Positions 27,701 through 35,655 of a DNA stretch of 64,000 nucleotides are shown in pieces. This stretch comes from Noviherbaspirillum aridicola (GTDB lineage Bacteria; Pseudomonadota; Gammaproteobacteria; Burkholderiales; Burkholderiaceae_D). The stretch lies in the NCBI RefSeq assembly GCF_019656455.1, contig NZ_BPMK01000002.1:1-64000 (forward strand), in the 5' to 3' direction. The notes under the pieces were generated by a model. The model did no database searches. It was not told where the DNA came from and saw only the letters and a program-made list of their open reading frames with translations. A program made the position numbers and the translations under genes. How positions within the stretch are numbered: position 1 is the stretch's first letter; the number at the start of each line of letters is the position of its first letter.

Positions 27701-28711
27701 AGCACCGCCGAGAAGATACTCGCCACGCTCAATCAGCCGTATCCGCTCGAGAACTATGAGCATGTGAGCACGCCCAGCATCGGCGTCACCATCTTTCCCG
27801 GCACGCTGGGCGGGGGCGCCGACGTCGACGACCTGCTCAAGCGTGCCGACCTGGCGATGTACCAGGCCAAGGCGGCCGGGCGCAATGCGATTCGGTTCTT
27901 CGATCCGGTCATGCAGGCAGCGGTGCGGCACCGGCTCGGGCTGGAGGCGGACCTGCGGCACGCGGCGCGCGCCAACGAGTTCGTCCTGTACTACCAGGCC
28001 CAGGTCGACCGCGACGGACGCCAGACCGGCGCCGAGGCGCTGATCCGCTGGGAACAGCCCCGCCGCGGTCTGGTGCCGCCGTCGGAATTCATTCCGCTGG
28101 CGGAAGAGACCGGCCTCATCCTGCGGCTCGGCGAGTGGGTGCTGGAAACCGCCTGCGCCCTGCTGGCCCAATGGGAAAAGGATCCCAGCGCGGCGCACAT
28201 GACGATGTCGGTCAACGTGAGCGCGCGCCAGTTCCGCCATCCGGATTTCGTGCAGCAGGTGTTCGGCGTCCTCGACCGGACCGGGGCCGATCCGCGCCGG
28301 CTCAAGCTCGAGCTGACCGAGAGCCTGCTGGTCGAGGACATCGAGACGACGATCGACAAGATGACCGCGCTCAAGCGCAAGGGCGTCGGCTTCTCGCTCG
28401 ACGACTTCGGTACCGGTTATTCGTCGCTGTCCTATCTGAAGCGCTTTCCGCTCGACCAGCTCAAGATCGACCAGTCCTTCGTGCGCGACGTGCTGGTCGA
28501 TCCCAACGATGCCGCCATCGCCCGCACCATCGTGGCGCTCGGCCAGAGCCTCGGCCTCGCGGTGATCGCCGAGGGCGTCGAGACCGAGGCGCAGCGGGAC
28601 TTCCTCGCGCAGCAGGGATGCAATGCGTATCAGGGATATCTGTACAGCGAGCCGGCGCCCGCGGGGGATTTTCTCCAGCAGCTGCGCACGCCACGCGCGG
28701 CCGCGCATTGA
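24764..28711 (+). CDS. Multi-sensor GAF/PAS GGDEF-EAL protein (c-di-GMP turnover)
   Basis: A 1315-residue soluble protein; no membrane helix seen. Order: GAF (about 1-140), short coiled coil, PAS (170-280), LOV-like PAS (285-410), two GAF domains (430-580, 590-745), PAS (750-865), GGDEF (880-1045), EAL (1055-1305). The GGDEF motif LGGDEF (about 955) is intact, and the EAL domain has GAEALIRW (about 1088-1095), DDFGTGYSS and QGYLYS, so both diguanylate cyclase and phosphodiesterase activities are possible. The LOV-like PAS has GRSPRMLQG where photoactive LOV has a Cys, so it cannot form the flavin adduct. The ATG at 24764 is only weakly preceded by CAAGG. Inducing ligands are unknown. Confidence 0.93.
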   Translation: MPAHTSYEDIPTLAARLCGTPAALLVFLDQHQRWHRHTVGLAPLEGKGGTCFCAQAVCGRELYIVPDAAADPLFSADKLLRPPWSIRFYAGMPLYSPTGFPLGTLAVLDYRPRTLEPQQASALEMLAANVLATLAYDEAQQQLEKLREEKAQADRLLQERTARLDTLQRQTATGSWQLSLPEKRLDCSPQLYRLFGIDPPPPGEDINVFMSMIQPEDRERVLIAAERTLKHAVPLDVGFRMRRADGALRHLHMRAELLPDARAPQLLSGTTQDITERHQSDEHLRLLETCISRLNDMVMVTEADAGDEQGPRIVFVNPAFERLTGYAKEEVIGRSPRMLQGPRTQREELDKMKNAMLAQQPACVEVINYRKSGEEFWVEIDIVPVFDDSGRATHYVAVQRDVTERRQRVLELSRTNRALQLLRRCNEALIRIDDETELLGQICRLALEEGGYDFAWIGLVRDDSRKSVRPVAYAGELKDVERANQLDIRWSDADPHGRGPTGTAVREGRPVVCSDLLEEPSFAPWMDWLRREGMRALIALPLTHRGRVFGVLNLYLRTVRTFSDDEVKLMQDLAGDVSFGISHVRSQRRQRRLEEAILQVATSVSATTGTAFLEQLVRNLTDATGAQAGYVARLLPGEPARVRTMVAVVDGARADDIEYPVVGTPCERLLTEPTVVVPDSALERFPQAPAVAGVGASAYVGSRLVDSAGAPVGLLYVLFRAPLRQLDFVLSMFRIFAARAASELERQVADARIRDQASLLDKAQDAIIVCNPEHCIIFWNKSAERLYGWTAQEAIGRRKQTLLYRDPHEFDKPMQAVRRNGEWRGELRQTRKDGSDLTVEAHWTLITGENGEVQSVLAIHTDITARKAAEEKVQQLAFFDQLTRLPNRSSLMDRLQHALATCARSRRSGALMLIDLDNFKTLNDTLGHDKGDLLLTQVAERLSSCVRQSDTVARLGGDEFVVLLEDLSPVAEEAAVQAESTAEKILATLNQPYPLENYEHVSTPSIGVTIFPGTLGGGADVDDLLKRADLAMYQAKAAGRNAIRFFDPVMQAAVRHRLGLEADLRHAARANEFVLYYQAQVDRDGRQTGAEALIRWEQPRRGLVPPSEFIPLAEETGLILRLGEWVLETACALLAQWEKDPSAAHMTMSVNVSARQFRHPDFVQQVFGVLDRTGADPRRLKLELTESLLVEDIETTIDKMTALKRKGVGFSLDDFGTGYSSLSYLKRFPLDQLKIDQSFVRDVLVDPNDAAIARTIVALGQSLGLAVIAEGVETEAQRDFLAQQGCNAYQGYLYSEPAPAGDFLQQLRTPRAAAH

Positions 28712-28866
28712 GGCGGCGGCGGAGACCATCGCCCGCGTGCGGCAGAAAACCGTCTCGTGTCGGCGCGTTCTGTTCCCCGGAGTAATGACAGGGTGAAATT
28801 CGGGCGCGTCCCCGTCCCCCGCGTATGACGCAAAGCGTGTCCCGCGCAGTTGGTTGACAAGCGCCT

Positions 28867-28893
28867 GAACTAAACACCTGCTTGCATTTCTAA
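28867..28893 (+). promoter_or_regulatory. SigmaE-like promoter for the 28,980-31,248 cassette
   Basis: GAACTA, 16 bases, then TCTAA matches the RpoE consensus GAACTT-N16-TCTGA at 9 of 11 positions. It lies 87 bases before the first gene of an envelope-type cassette. The rest of the 268-base gap shows no other clear signal. Confidence 0.45.
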
Positions 28894-28979
28894 CATGTTG
28901 TGCAGCACTTACCTTCGTTCACCAATGGCACGGGCGTTCTCGGACGACCGTGTCCAACCAACAAACAGGAGTGGAAGCG

Positions 28980-29870
28980 ATGGCAGACCAGAACCAGGAT
29001 GGGAAGGGCATGATCTCGGGCGGAACGCAGCCAGGACCCGGCGAGCGCGTCCGGGATGATATGTCGCCAATGACAGGCAGCCCGGGCACGGCGACATCGA
29101 TGGCCAGCAGCGGGGCCGGCAGCAGCGGCGGCATCGACGCCGGATATACCGGCGCCGCCATGTCGGGCCGCTCGACCTCGCCGATGGGCGGCGGCATGAA
29201 GGAGGGCACCTCGCGCCTTGCCAGCAGCGCCCGGCAGTATGCGGACGACGTGGCGAGCAAGGCCAAGGAAAAGAGCCGCACCGTGTTCGACCAGCAGAAG
29301 GAGACCGCGGTCGGCCAGGTGAGCCAGGTGGCGAGCGCGATCCGCAGCACCGCCGGCCAGCTGCAGGGCGAGGGACAGGACCAGGTGGCGCGCTATGTCG
29401 GCATGCTGGCGGACCAGCTCGAAAACCTCGGCGGCCGCCTGCGCGAGAAGGACCTCGATACGCTGCTCGACGACGCGCAGAATCTCGCGCGCCGTTCGCC
29501 CGGCACATTCTTCGTCGGCAGCGTCGCGGTCGGCTTCCTGCTCGCACGTTTCCTGAAGAGTTCATCCACCTCGGGCGTCGAGTACCGCGGCTATTCGGGC
29601 GAGCAGGATGAGGCCTGGCGCTCGGCGGCGGCCACCTCTTCCGGCGCCTACATGGGCTCGACCACCGGCGCGGCGGGCACGACCGGCACCACAGGCACCG
29701 CTGGCACCACTGGCGCCGCCGGTGTCACGGGCGGCGCCGGCTCCGTCGGCAGCGGCGGCTCAGCGTCGCGCGGCGTCGGCGCCGACGGCACGCCCGGCAC
29801 GAGCGGCACCACGATCGGCAGTTCGGCGACGCCGCTGAACGGATCCGGAGCGGGAGGACCCTCGATATGA
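28980..29870 (+). CDS. Gly/Ser/Thr-rich protein with central helical region, first gene of envelope cassette
   Basis: I do not recognise a named family. The 296-residue protein has a disordered N-terminus (about 1-75). A charged helical, apolipophorin-like stretch (about 76-170, for example ASSARQYADDVASKAKEKSR) comes next. A single membrane segment follows (about 178-194, GTFFVGSVAVGFLLARFL), then a low-complexity tail of TTG/GTT runs. ATG 28980 is used since ACAGGAG precedes it. Its stop overlaps the next start (ATGA), so it is the first gene of a three-gene operon with a YqjE-like and a DUF3618 protein, a stress-linked cassette common in proteobacteria. Confidence 0.65.
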   Translation: MADQNQDGKGMISGGTQPGPGERVRDDMSPMTGSPGTATSMASSGAGSSGGIDAGYTGAAMSGRSTSPMGGGMKEGTSRLASSARQYADDVASKAKEKSRTVFDQQKETAVGQVSQVASAIRSTAGQLQGEGQDQVARYVGMLADQLENLGGRLREKDLDTLLDDAQNLARRSPGTFFVGSVAVGFLLARFLKSSSTSGVEYRGYSGEQDEAWRSAAATSSGAYMGSTTGAAGTTGTTGTAGTTGAAGVTGGAGSVGSGGSASRGVGADGTPGTSGTTIGSSATPLNGSGAGGPSI

Positions 29871-30271
29871 TGATCGACAAGAGTGACAAGTCCCTCGGCG
29901 CGCTGTTCTCCGACCTGACGCGCGACGTGGTGGACCTGGTGCGGCAGGAGATCGAGCTTGCCCGCGTCGAGATGTCGGACAAGATCGCCGACGCGCAGAA
30001 GGCAGTGGCCGCGGTGGCCATCGGGGCGGCCGTGCTGCTGGCCGGCGCCCTGGTGCTGCTGCTGGCGCTGGTGAAAGGCGTGGAGGCGCTGCTGCCGCCG
30101 GAAGTCGCGCCCTGGCTGGCGCCGCTGATCGTCGGGCTGGTCGTGGTGGCCATCGGTTACGTGCTGCTCAGGGGCGGAACGCAGAAGCTGACCGCCGATC
30201 GCCTGATGCCGCGCCGGACGATGGAGTCGCTGCGCCGTGACAAGATGCTAGTGCAGGAGGAAATAAGATGA
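29867..30271 (+). CDS. Phage-holin-superfamily/YqjE-like membrane protein
   Basis: A 134-residue protein of the DUF1469 / YqjE type, annotated in databases as putative Actinobacterial holin-X, holin superfamily III. It has an amphipathic N-terminal helix (LTRDVVDLVRQEIELARVEM), two membrane helices (about 46-72 and 83-102), and a basic C-terminus. In non-phage context it is an inner-membrane envelope protein rather than a lysis protein. GGGAGGA precedes the ATG. It overlaps both neighbours by 4 bases, so translation is coupled. Confidence 0.75.
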   Translation: MMIDKSDKSLGALFSDLTRDVVDLVRQEIELARVEMSDKIADAQKAVAAVAIGAAVLLAGALVLLLALVKGVEALLPPEVAPWLAPLIVGLVVVAIGYVLLRGGTQKLTADRLMPRRTMESLRRDKMLVQEEIR

Positions 30272-31248
30272 ACGAAAACGAAAAGCGCAGTCCCGAGGAA
30301 ATCGAGAGCGACATCGAGCGCACGCGCGCCGATTTCAGCTCGACCATCGAGGCGATCCAGCACAAGCTCTCCCCGAGCGAAATGATGGGAAACGCCAAGG
30401 AATATGCCCTCTCCACCACACCAGGAGCCTTCAGCGTGAATCTGATCAATACCATCCGAGACAATCCGATCCCCGTGGCCCTGATCGGTATCGGCGTTGC
30501 GTGGCTGATGAGAGCCGAGCGGCGCCCCCGCTATGACACGGGCTACTCCCGCGGACGCGGCGCCGCCTACTACACCGACATGGATTCTGCCTACGAGGAT
30601 GAATTCGCCACCGGGTACGGCGCCGGCGCGGTGGAGACCGGCGACAGCCAGGGCGTGATGCAGCGGGCGAAGATGCGCACCTCCGATGCCGCGCGCGGCA
30701 TCAGGGACAAGGCAAGCGATGTCGGCCAGCGCCTGAGCGGCACCGCTTCGTCCGTCTCCAGCCGCCTCAGCAGCACCGCATCGTCCATGAGCGGCCGCAT
30801 GCAGGAAAGCGCGCAGACCGCCCGCGCCCGCATGTCCTCGACCGCGCAGACGGCGTCGGCGCGGATGAGCGAGATGGGCCGTCGCTCCCAGGAGCAGTAC
30901 TACCGCGCCCGCGAGCGCGCCGGGCAGCTCGTCGACGAACAGCCGCTGGTGATCGCCGCGCTCGGTGTCGCGGTCGGTGCGGCGCTCGGCGCCACCCTGC
31001 CGCGCACGCAGCGTGAGAACGAGCTGATGGGCAGCGTCCGCGACGACCTTCTCGACCGCGCCAAGGAAACCGCGCGCGAGCAGGCCGAGGTGCTGAAGCA
31101 ATCCGCGCAGCGGGTTGCCGACACCGCCAAGCAGGAAGCCGGCCGCGTGCAGGAGCAGGTGAGCAGCGGCGTCAGCCAGGGGAGCGGCAGCCGCGGCACG
31201 GAAGGCGCGCAGTTCGGCGGCACCACCGGCCAGCCGAGCATCCACTAG
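30268..31248 (+). CDS. DUF3618 domain membrane-associated protein
   Basis: A 326-residue protein with the DUF3618 signature at the N-terminus (SPEEIESDIERTRADFSSTI, about 8-27). A hydrophobic segment (about 66-80, IPVALIGIGVAWLMR) follows. Next come long Ser/Ala/Arg-rich helical repeats (for example SSVSSRLSSTASSMSGRM) and a second hydrophobic segment (about 226-245). The C-terminal part is helical and ends in a Gly/Ser tail. DUF3618 genes are usually linked to holin-superfamily and YtxH-like genes, as here. Function is not known; envelope stress is a guess. Strong GGAGG site; a terminator follows 20 bases after the stop. Confidence 0.75.
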   Translation: MNENEKRSPEEIESDIERTRADFSSTIEAIQHKLSPSEMMGNAKEYALSTTPGAFSVNLINTIRDNPIPVALIGIGVAWLMRAERRPRYDTGYSRGRGAAYYTDMDSAYEDEFATGYGAGAVETGDSQGVMQRAKMRTSDAARGIRDKASDVGQRLSGTASSVSSRLSSTASSMSGRMQESAQTARARMSSTAQTASARMSEMGRRSQEQYYRARERAGQLVDEQPLVIAALGVAVGAALGATLPRTQRENELMGSVRDDLLDRAKETAREQAEVLKQSAQRVADTAKQEAGRVQEQVSSGVSQGSGSRGTEGAQFGGTTGQPSIH

Positions 31249-31267
31249 CGCAAGCCGATGTGACGAC

Positions 31268-31292
31268 GCCCCGGATATTCCGGGGCTTTTTT
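31268..31292 (+). terminator. Terminator of the DUF3618 cassette
   Basis: A perfect 7-bp stem (GCCCCGG with CCGGGGC), loop ATATT, then TTTTTT. It is a clear rho-independent terminator. Confidence 0.9.
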
Positions 31293-31385
31293 GTTTGGTT
31301 GCGCCGCCGAGGCCGAAGCGGCGCGGCCCCTCGTTCCCGGCCACCCACCCCGGTGGCCGGCTTCCCTTTCATGGATGGACACCCC

Positions 31386-31979
31386 ATGCGCACACGCGGG
31401 CCGCTGATCAAGATCGTCAATGTCGACACCCTGTCCGACGACTGGCATGTGCTGAAGAAATACACCTTCGACTTTCACCGCCAGGACGGGCAATGGCAGC
31501 GTCAGAGCCGGGAGGTGTACGACACCGGCGGCGGCGCGACCGTGCTGCTCTACAACCGCCAGCTGCGCACGGTTGTCCTCACGCGCCAGTTCCGCATGCC
31601 TGTCTATCTCGACGGCCGCGACGACGGCATGCTGATCGAAACGCCGGCCGGGATGCTGGAGAACGAGGCACCGGCCGATCGCATCCGCGATGAGATCGAA
31701 GAGGAAACCGGCTACTGCGTGACCCAGGTCAGCAAGGCTTTCGAGGCCTACATGAGCCCGGGGTCGGTGAAGGAAAAAGTGTTCTTCTTCACCGCCGAGT
31801 ACCAGCCGGACAAGCGCAGGGACGGCGGCGGCGGCGTCGAATCGGAAGGCGAGGATATCGAGGTGCTCGAGCTGAGCTTCGACGAGGCATGCCGGATGAT
31901 GGAGAACGGCGAGATCATGGACGCGAAGACCATCATGTCGCTGCAATACGCCGCGCTGCATCTCTTCGGCCGGGCGTGA
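31386..31979 (+). CDS. Nudix hydrolase, NudK-like (GDP-mannose pyrophosphatase family)
   Basis: A 197-residue cytoplasmic Nudix enzyme. Neighbouring motifs follow E. coli NudK closely: TVVLTRQFRMPVYLDG, the Nudix box GMLENEAPADRIRDEIEEETGY, here counted GMLENEA then DEIEEETG, and FEAYMSPGSVKEKVFFF (NudK has ELYMSPGGVTE). The metal-binding glutamates of the REUxEExG part are kept. Two box positions differ, though: the first Glu is Ala (GMLENEA) and the usual Arg/Lys before Glu is Asp. The family splits GDP-mannose to mannose-1-phosphate and GMP. ATG 31386 is chosen for the NudK-like N-terminus; ATG 31371 is possible. Confidence 0.82.
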   Translation: MRTRGPLIKIVNVDTLSDDWHVLKKYTFDFHRQDGQWQRQSREVYDTGGGATVLLYNRQLRTVVLTRQFRMPVYLDGRDDGMLIETPAGMLENEAPADRIRDEIEEETGYCVTQVSKAFEAYMSPGSVKEKVFFFTAEYQPDKRRDGGGGVESEGEDIEVLELSFDEACRMMENGEIMDAKTIMSLQYAALHLFGRA

Positions 31980-32041
31980 GGGCGCGGGCGGCCCGCGGCC
32001 TTCATTCATGCTAGAGTGCCTGCCGAATCGGGGAGGCAATC

Positions 32042-33244
32042 ATGACATCGGATCTGGAACAGGCGAGGCTGCACTTCATCAAGGGCATCGAGCATTTCGA
32101 AGGCGGACGGCTGGAGCAGGCGCGCGCATGCTTCGAATCGGCGCTCGCGCTCGCGCCCGACCGTCCCTCGATCCTCGGCAATCTCGGCGTCACGCTCTAC
32201 CACCTGGGCCAGACCGCGCAGGCGCTGCCGCTGCTGCAGCGCGCGACGGCGGCCGATCCCGAGTTCCTCGACGCCTGGACCTGCCTCGGCCTCGCGCTCG
32301 AGCGGACGGGCCGCTGGCAGGAAGCCGCCGACGCCATGGCGCGTTCCCTCGCCCTGGCGCCGCAGCAGGCGCAGCTGTGGTTCCGCCGCGGCCAGTGCCT
32401 GATGCGGACCGGGCAATGGCAGGCGGCATTGCAGGCATTCGATCGGGCGGTGGCGACCGAGCCCGCATTCGGCGATGCATGGAGCGCGCGCGGCGGCGTG
32501 CTGCGCGATCTACAGCGGCTGCCGGAAGCCGCGGCGAGCTTCGAAAAGGCGCTGGCCTGCGGCGCCGACCCCGAGCTGAACCGCTACTACCTTGCCTCGG
32601 TGACCGGACAGGCGCTGCCTGCACCGCCCCGCCGCTACGTGGAAGCCCTGTTCGACGACTACGCGCCGGAGTTCCAGGATCATGTGCTGGGCGGGTTGCG
32701 ATATCAGGGTTACGAGCGGCTGCTGCTGCCGCTGGCCGAGCAGGGCCGGCGCTTCCGGCGCGCGCTCGATCTCGGCTGCGGCACCGGACTGTGCGGTCCG
32801 CTTCTGCAGCGGGTCGCCGCGCAGGTGGACGGTGTCGACCTGTCGGCGGCGATGCTGGAACAGGCGCGCGCCACCGGCGCCTATCGGACGCTGTCGCACG
32901 CGGACATCGTGGACTTCCTGCGGGCCGAGCGGGAGACGGCCGACCTGATCGCCGCCGCCGACGTCTTCATCTATGTCGGCGAACTCCAGCCGGTGTTCGA
33001 GGCGGTGCGCGGGACGCTGGCCGATGACGGCCTGTTCGCGTTCACCGCCGAACTCGCCGCCGGGGGCGAGGCGCTGCAGCTTCTGCCCAGCCTGCGCTAT
33101 GCGCATTCGGAAGATTACATTCGCAGCCGCGCCGTGGACTGCGGCTTGCGCGTCGAGCGTATTTTCCGTGCGCCGGTGCGCATCGACCAGGGGCGGCCGC
33201 TGGAAGGACTGTACTGCTACCTGGCGCCGGGCCGGAAGGACTGA
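32042..33244 (+). CDS. TPR-repeat protein fused to SAM-dependent methyltransferase
   Basis: A 400-residue protein. The N-terminal half (about 5-175) has about five tetratricopeptide repeats, seen in periodic segments such as EQARACFESALALAPDRPSI and AADAMARSLALAPQQAQL. The C-terminal half is a class I methyltransferase with SAM motif ALDLGCGTGLCGPLL (about 241-255), the acidic VDGVDLSAAML, and ADVFIYVGEL. TPRs probably select a protein or multi-subunit partner. Related TPR-methyltransferases are known but none is assigned to a pathway by context here. GGGGAGG precedes the ATG. It ends one base from the convergent histidine kinase. Confidence 0.88.
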   Translation: MTSDLEQARLHFIKGIEHFEGGRLEQARACFESALALAPDRPSILGNLGVTLYHLGQTAQALPLLQRATAADPEFLDAWTCLGLALERTGRWQEAADAMARSLALAPQQAQLWFRRGQCLMRTGQWQAALQAFDRAVATEPAFGDAWSARGGVLRDLQRLPEAAASFEKALACGADPELNRYYLASVTGQALPAPPRRYVEALFDDYAPEFQDHVLGGLRYQGYERLLLPLAEQGRRFRRALDLGCGTGLCGPLLQRVAAQVDGVDLSAAMLEQARATGAYRTLSHADIVDFLRAERETADLIAAADVFIYVGELQPVFEAVRGTLADDGLFAFTAELAAGGEALQLLPSLRYAHSEDYIRSRAVDCGLRVERIFRAPVRIDQGRPLEGLYCYLAPGRKD

Positions 33245-33245
33245 T

Positions 33246-35513
33246 TCAGACGACGCGCGCGGCGGTGGGCAGACCGGCCAGCCAGGCGGCCAGCGCGACG
33301 CTGTCGACCGGCTTGACGAGATGCCGGTGGAAGCCGGCGGCCAGCGACGCTTCGCGATCCTGCGGCTGCCCGTAGCCGGTGAGCGCGACGAAGACACTGT
33401 GAGCCAGTTCGGGCATCGCGCGCAGCCGCCGCACCAGTTCGTTGCCGTCGATGTCGGGCAGGCCGATGTCAAGCAGGAAAACCTCGGGCAGCACTTCCGG
33501 CGCCAGCGCCAGCGCATCCCGCGCGTGGTGGCCGATATAGACACGGTGCCCGCACTGCTGCAGGAACATCGCCAGCAGCTGCGCCGCATCGGCATTGTCG
33601 TCGATGACCAGAATGCGCAGCGACCCGCCGCCCGTGCCGGCTTCCGCCTTCGCGAACGGCTGGTCATCCGCCTGCCTGGCCAGCAGCGGCAGGGTTACGG
33701 TCAGGCAGGTGCCGAGGCCCGGCCCGTCGCTCTCGATCGCGATGCTGCCGTCGTGCAGGTGCACCAGCGTGCGCACCAGGGCCAGGCCGATGCCCAGCCC
33801 GCCCTGCGAGCGGTCCACGCTGCGCTCGCCCTGGGCGAACAGCTCGAAGGCGCGGCCGATCAGATCCGGTGTCATGCCGATGCCGTTGTCCCGCACGGTC
33901 ATGACGATGCTGCTGTCCCTGACTTCCATGGCGAGCGTGATGCGGCCGCTGCCGGCGGGCGTGTAGCGGGCCGCGTTGCCCAGCAGATTGGCCAGCACCT
34001 GCACCAGCCGCTTGCGGTCGCCCGGGACGAAGGCGGGCTGCGGCGGCAGGCGCAGTTCAAGCTGGTGCGATTTTTCCTCGATCAGCGGACGCACCTGTTC
34101 GACCGCCTCCGTAACGGCTGTCTTCAGATCGACCGGCTTCTTTTCCAGCGTCACCAGGCCGCGCGTGACGCGCGACACATCGAGCAGGTCCTCGAGCAGC
34201 CCGGTCATGTGATTCGCCTGGCGCGCGATCACCGCGGTGATGCCGGGCAGGCGATCGGGACCGATGCTGCCGGTCGCCAGCAGGTCGGCCGCCGCCGAGA
34301 TCGGCGCCAGCGGATTGCGCAGTTCATGCGCCAGCATCGCCAGAAATTCATCCTTGCGCCGCGCGTCCGTCTGCAGGTTCTGCTGCGCGCGCCGGCGCTG
34401 GGTGACATCGGTGAACAGCAGGGCCACGTGCCGGTCCTCCGGCTCGTCGACACGGAAGGCATAGACGTCGAACCAGCGGCCCATGGCCTCGGATTCGCTC
34501 TCGAATCGGTTCGGTTCCCCGGTCAGCGCCACCCGGCCGTACATGTCGATCCAGTGCTGCTCAAGCCCGGGCACGAGTTCGCGCGCGCGCCTGCCGACCG
34601 CATCGTGCAGTCCGGTCTGCCGTTCGAACACCGGATTGGTTTCGAGGAAGCGGTAGTCGCACGGCCGCCCTTGCTCGTCGAAGATCATCTCCAGGATGCA
34701 GAAGCCTTCGTCGATGGAGGCGAACAGCGAGCGATATCGCGCCTCGCTCCTGCGCAGCGCGGCTTCCGCCAGCTTGCGGTCGTGCACGTCGGTGGAGGTG
34801 CCGAACCAGCGCACGATCGCGCCGCTGCGCGGGTCGCGCTCCGGTTCCGCGCGTACCAGGAACCAGCGATACTCGCCGGAGGCGGAGCGGATGCGGTGCT
34901 CGACGCTGAACACGCGGCCGGCCCGTCCCGCCGCTTCCCAGGCTTCCATCGTCGGCGCCTGGTCCTCCGGATGGACGAAGCCGGCGGCGACTTCTGCCGG
35001 GGTCGTCTCCATCGGCTCGGCGCCGGTATAGGTGTACCACTGGCGGTTGAAGAATTCCGCCTTGCCGCCGGGGCCGACGATCCAGACGATCTGCGGAATC
35101 GCGTCGGCCATCTGGCGGAAACGCGACTCGCTTTCGCGCAGGCGCTGCTGGGACAGCAGGTTTTCGGTCACATTGCGGAAATAGACCGAGATGCCGAGCG
35201 CCGAAGGATAGGCGTGCACCTCATAGTAGCGCTGGTGGTCGGGATACCAGGCCGTGATGCTTCCCGCCAGCCGCTCGCCGGCCACCTTGTGGTACAGAGA
35301 TTCGAACTCGCTGCCGATCAGCGGCCGGTACTCCTGCCAGATGTTTTTCCCGAGCAGATCGCCGCGGGGGCGGCCGAGCAGAACCTCGGCCTGGCGGTTG
35401 ACATAGGTGAACGCCCAATCATGGTCGAGCGCGTAGAACGCGTCCGTGATGCTCTCCAGGATGACGGCTGCATTGCTTTCAATACCGCTGCTCGAGTCGA
35501 GGGCGCTTCTCAC
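33246..35513 (-). CDS. Hybrid sensor histidine kinase (PAS-PAS-PAS-HisKA-HATPase-REC)
   Basis: A soluble kinase of about 755 residues; no membrane helix is visible. Three PAS domains fill about 15-395. The phosphoacceptor His is in MLAHELRNPLAPISAA. The ATPase has NLLGNAARYTP (N box), DNGIGM (G1) and GGLGIGLALV (G2). A C-terminal receiver has IDDNADAAQ, the phospho-Asp in FLLDIGLPDIDG, and the Thr/Lys pair (ALTGYG, LVKPVD). The GTG at 35513 is preferred: AAAGGATGGACC stands just upstream, and the frame before it has no good start. It diverges from a multipass transporter 143 bases away. No separate response regulator gene is adjacent. Confidence 0.88.
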   Translation of the reverse strand: MRSALDSSSGIESNAAVILESITDAFYALDHDWAFTYVNRQAEVLLGRPRGDLLGKNIWQEYRPLIGSEFESLYHKVAGERLAGSITAWYPDHQRYYEVHAYPSALGISVYFRNVTENLLSQQRLRESESRFRQMADAIPQIVWIVGPGGKAEFFNRQWYTYTGAEPMETTPAEVAAGFVHPEDQAPTMEAWEAAGRAGRVFSVEHRIRSASGEYRWFLVRAEPERDPRSGAIVRWFGTSTDVHDRKLAEAALRRSEARYRSLFASIDEGFCILEMIFDEQGRPCDYRFLETNPVFERQTGLHDAVGRRARELVPGLEQHWIDMYGRVALTGEPNRFESESEAMGRWFDVYAFRVDEPEDRHVALLFTDVTQRRRAQQNLQTDARRKDEFLAMLAHELRNPLAPISAAADLLATGSIGPDRLPGITAVIARQANHMTGLLEDLLDVSRVTRGLVTLEKKPVDLKTAVTEAVEQVRPLIEEKSHQLELRLPPQPAFVPGDRKRLVQVLANLLGNAARYTPAGSGRITLAMEVRDSSIVMTVRDNGIGMTPDLIGRAFELFAQGERSVDRSQGGLGIGLALVRTLVHLHDGSIAIESDGPGLGTCLTVTLPLLARQADDQPFAKAEAGTGGGSLRILVIDDNADAAQLLAMFLQQCGHRVYIGHHARDALALAPEVLPEVFLLDIGLPDIDGNELVRRLRAMPELAHSVFVALTGYGQPQDREASLAAGFHRHLVKPVDSVALAAWLAGLPTAARVV

Positions 35514-35655
35514 GGTCCATCCTTTCCAGGGTGCAGGCCGCGATCGCGGCGCTGGCAAGAGCGACGATATTAACGCAAGCGGCGTCTTGCGGCAGGGCAG
35601 CACCGCAGCCGCCTTCCGGCTATAGTAGCGGCAGCCCAACCCCTAAGCCCAATTC

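Noticed and set aside
24689..28729. 1346-residue minus-strand open frame
   Set aside because: It is the mirror of the GAF/PAS/GGDEF/EAL gene and shows only shadow composition.
29640..29800. Second minisatellite in the 28980 gene
   Set aside because: The Gly/Thr/Ala codons are repetitive but short and irregular; they are low-complexity coding sequence rather than a clear tandem array.
29867..30271. Prophage lysis gene (holin)
   Set aside because: The holin-superfamily name is misleading. The gene is in a coupled operon with DUF3618 and there are no phage genes around.
32973..35573. 866-residue plus-strand open frame
   Set aside because: It overlaps the hybrid histidine kinase in antisense. 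The kinase has all HisKA, ATPase and receiver motifs; this frame has none.
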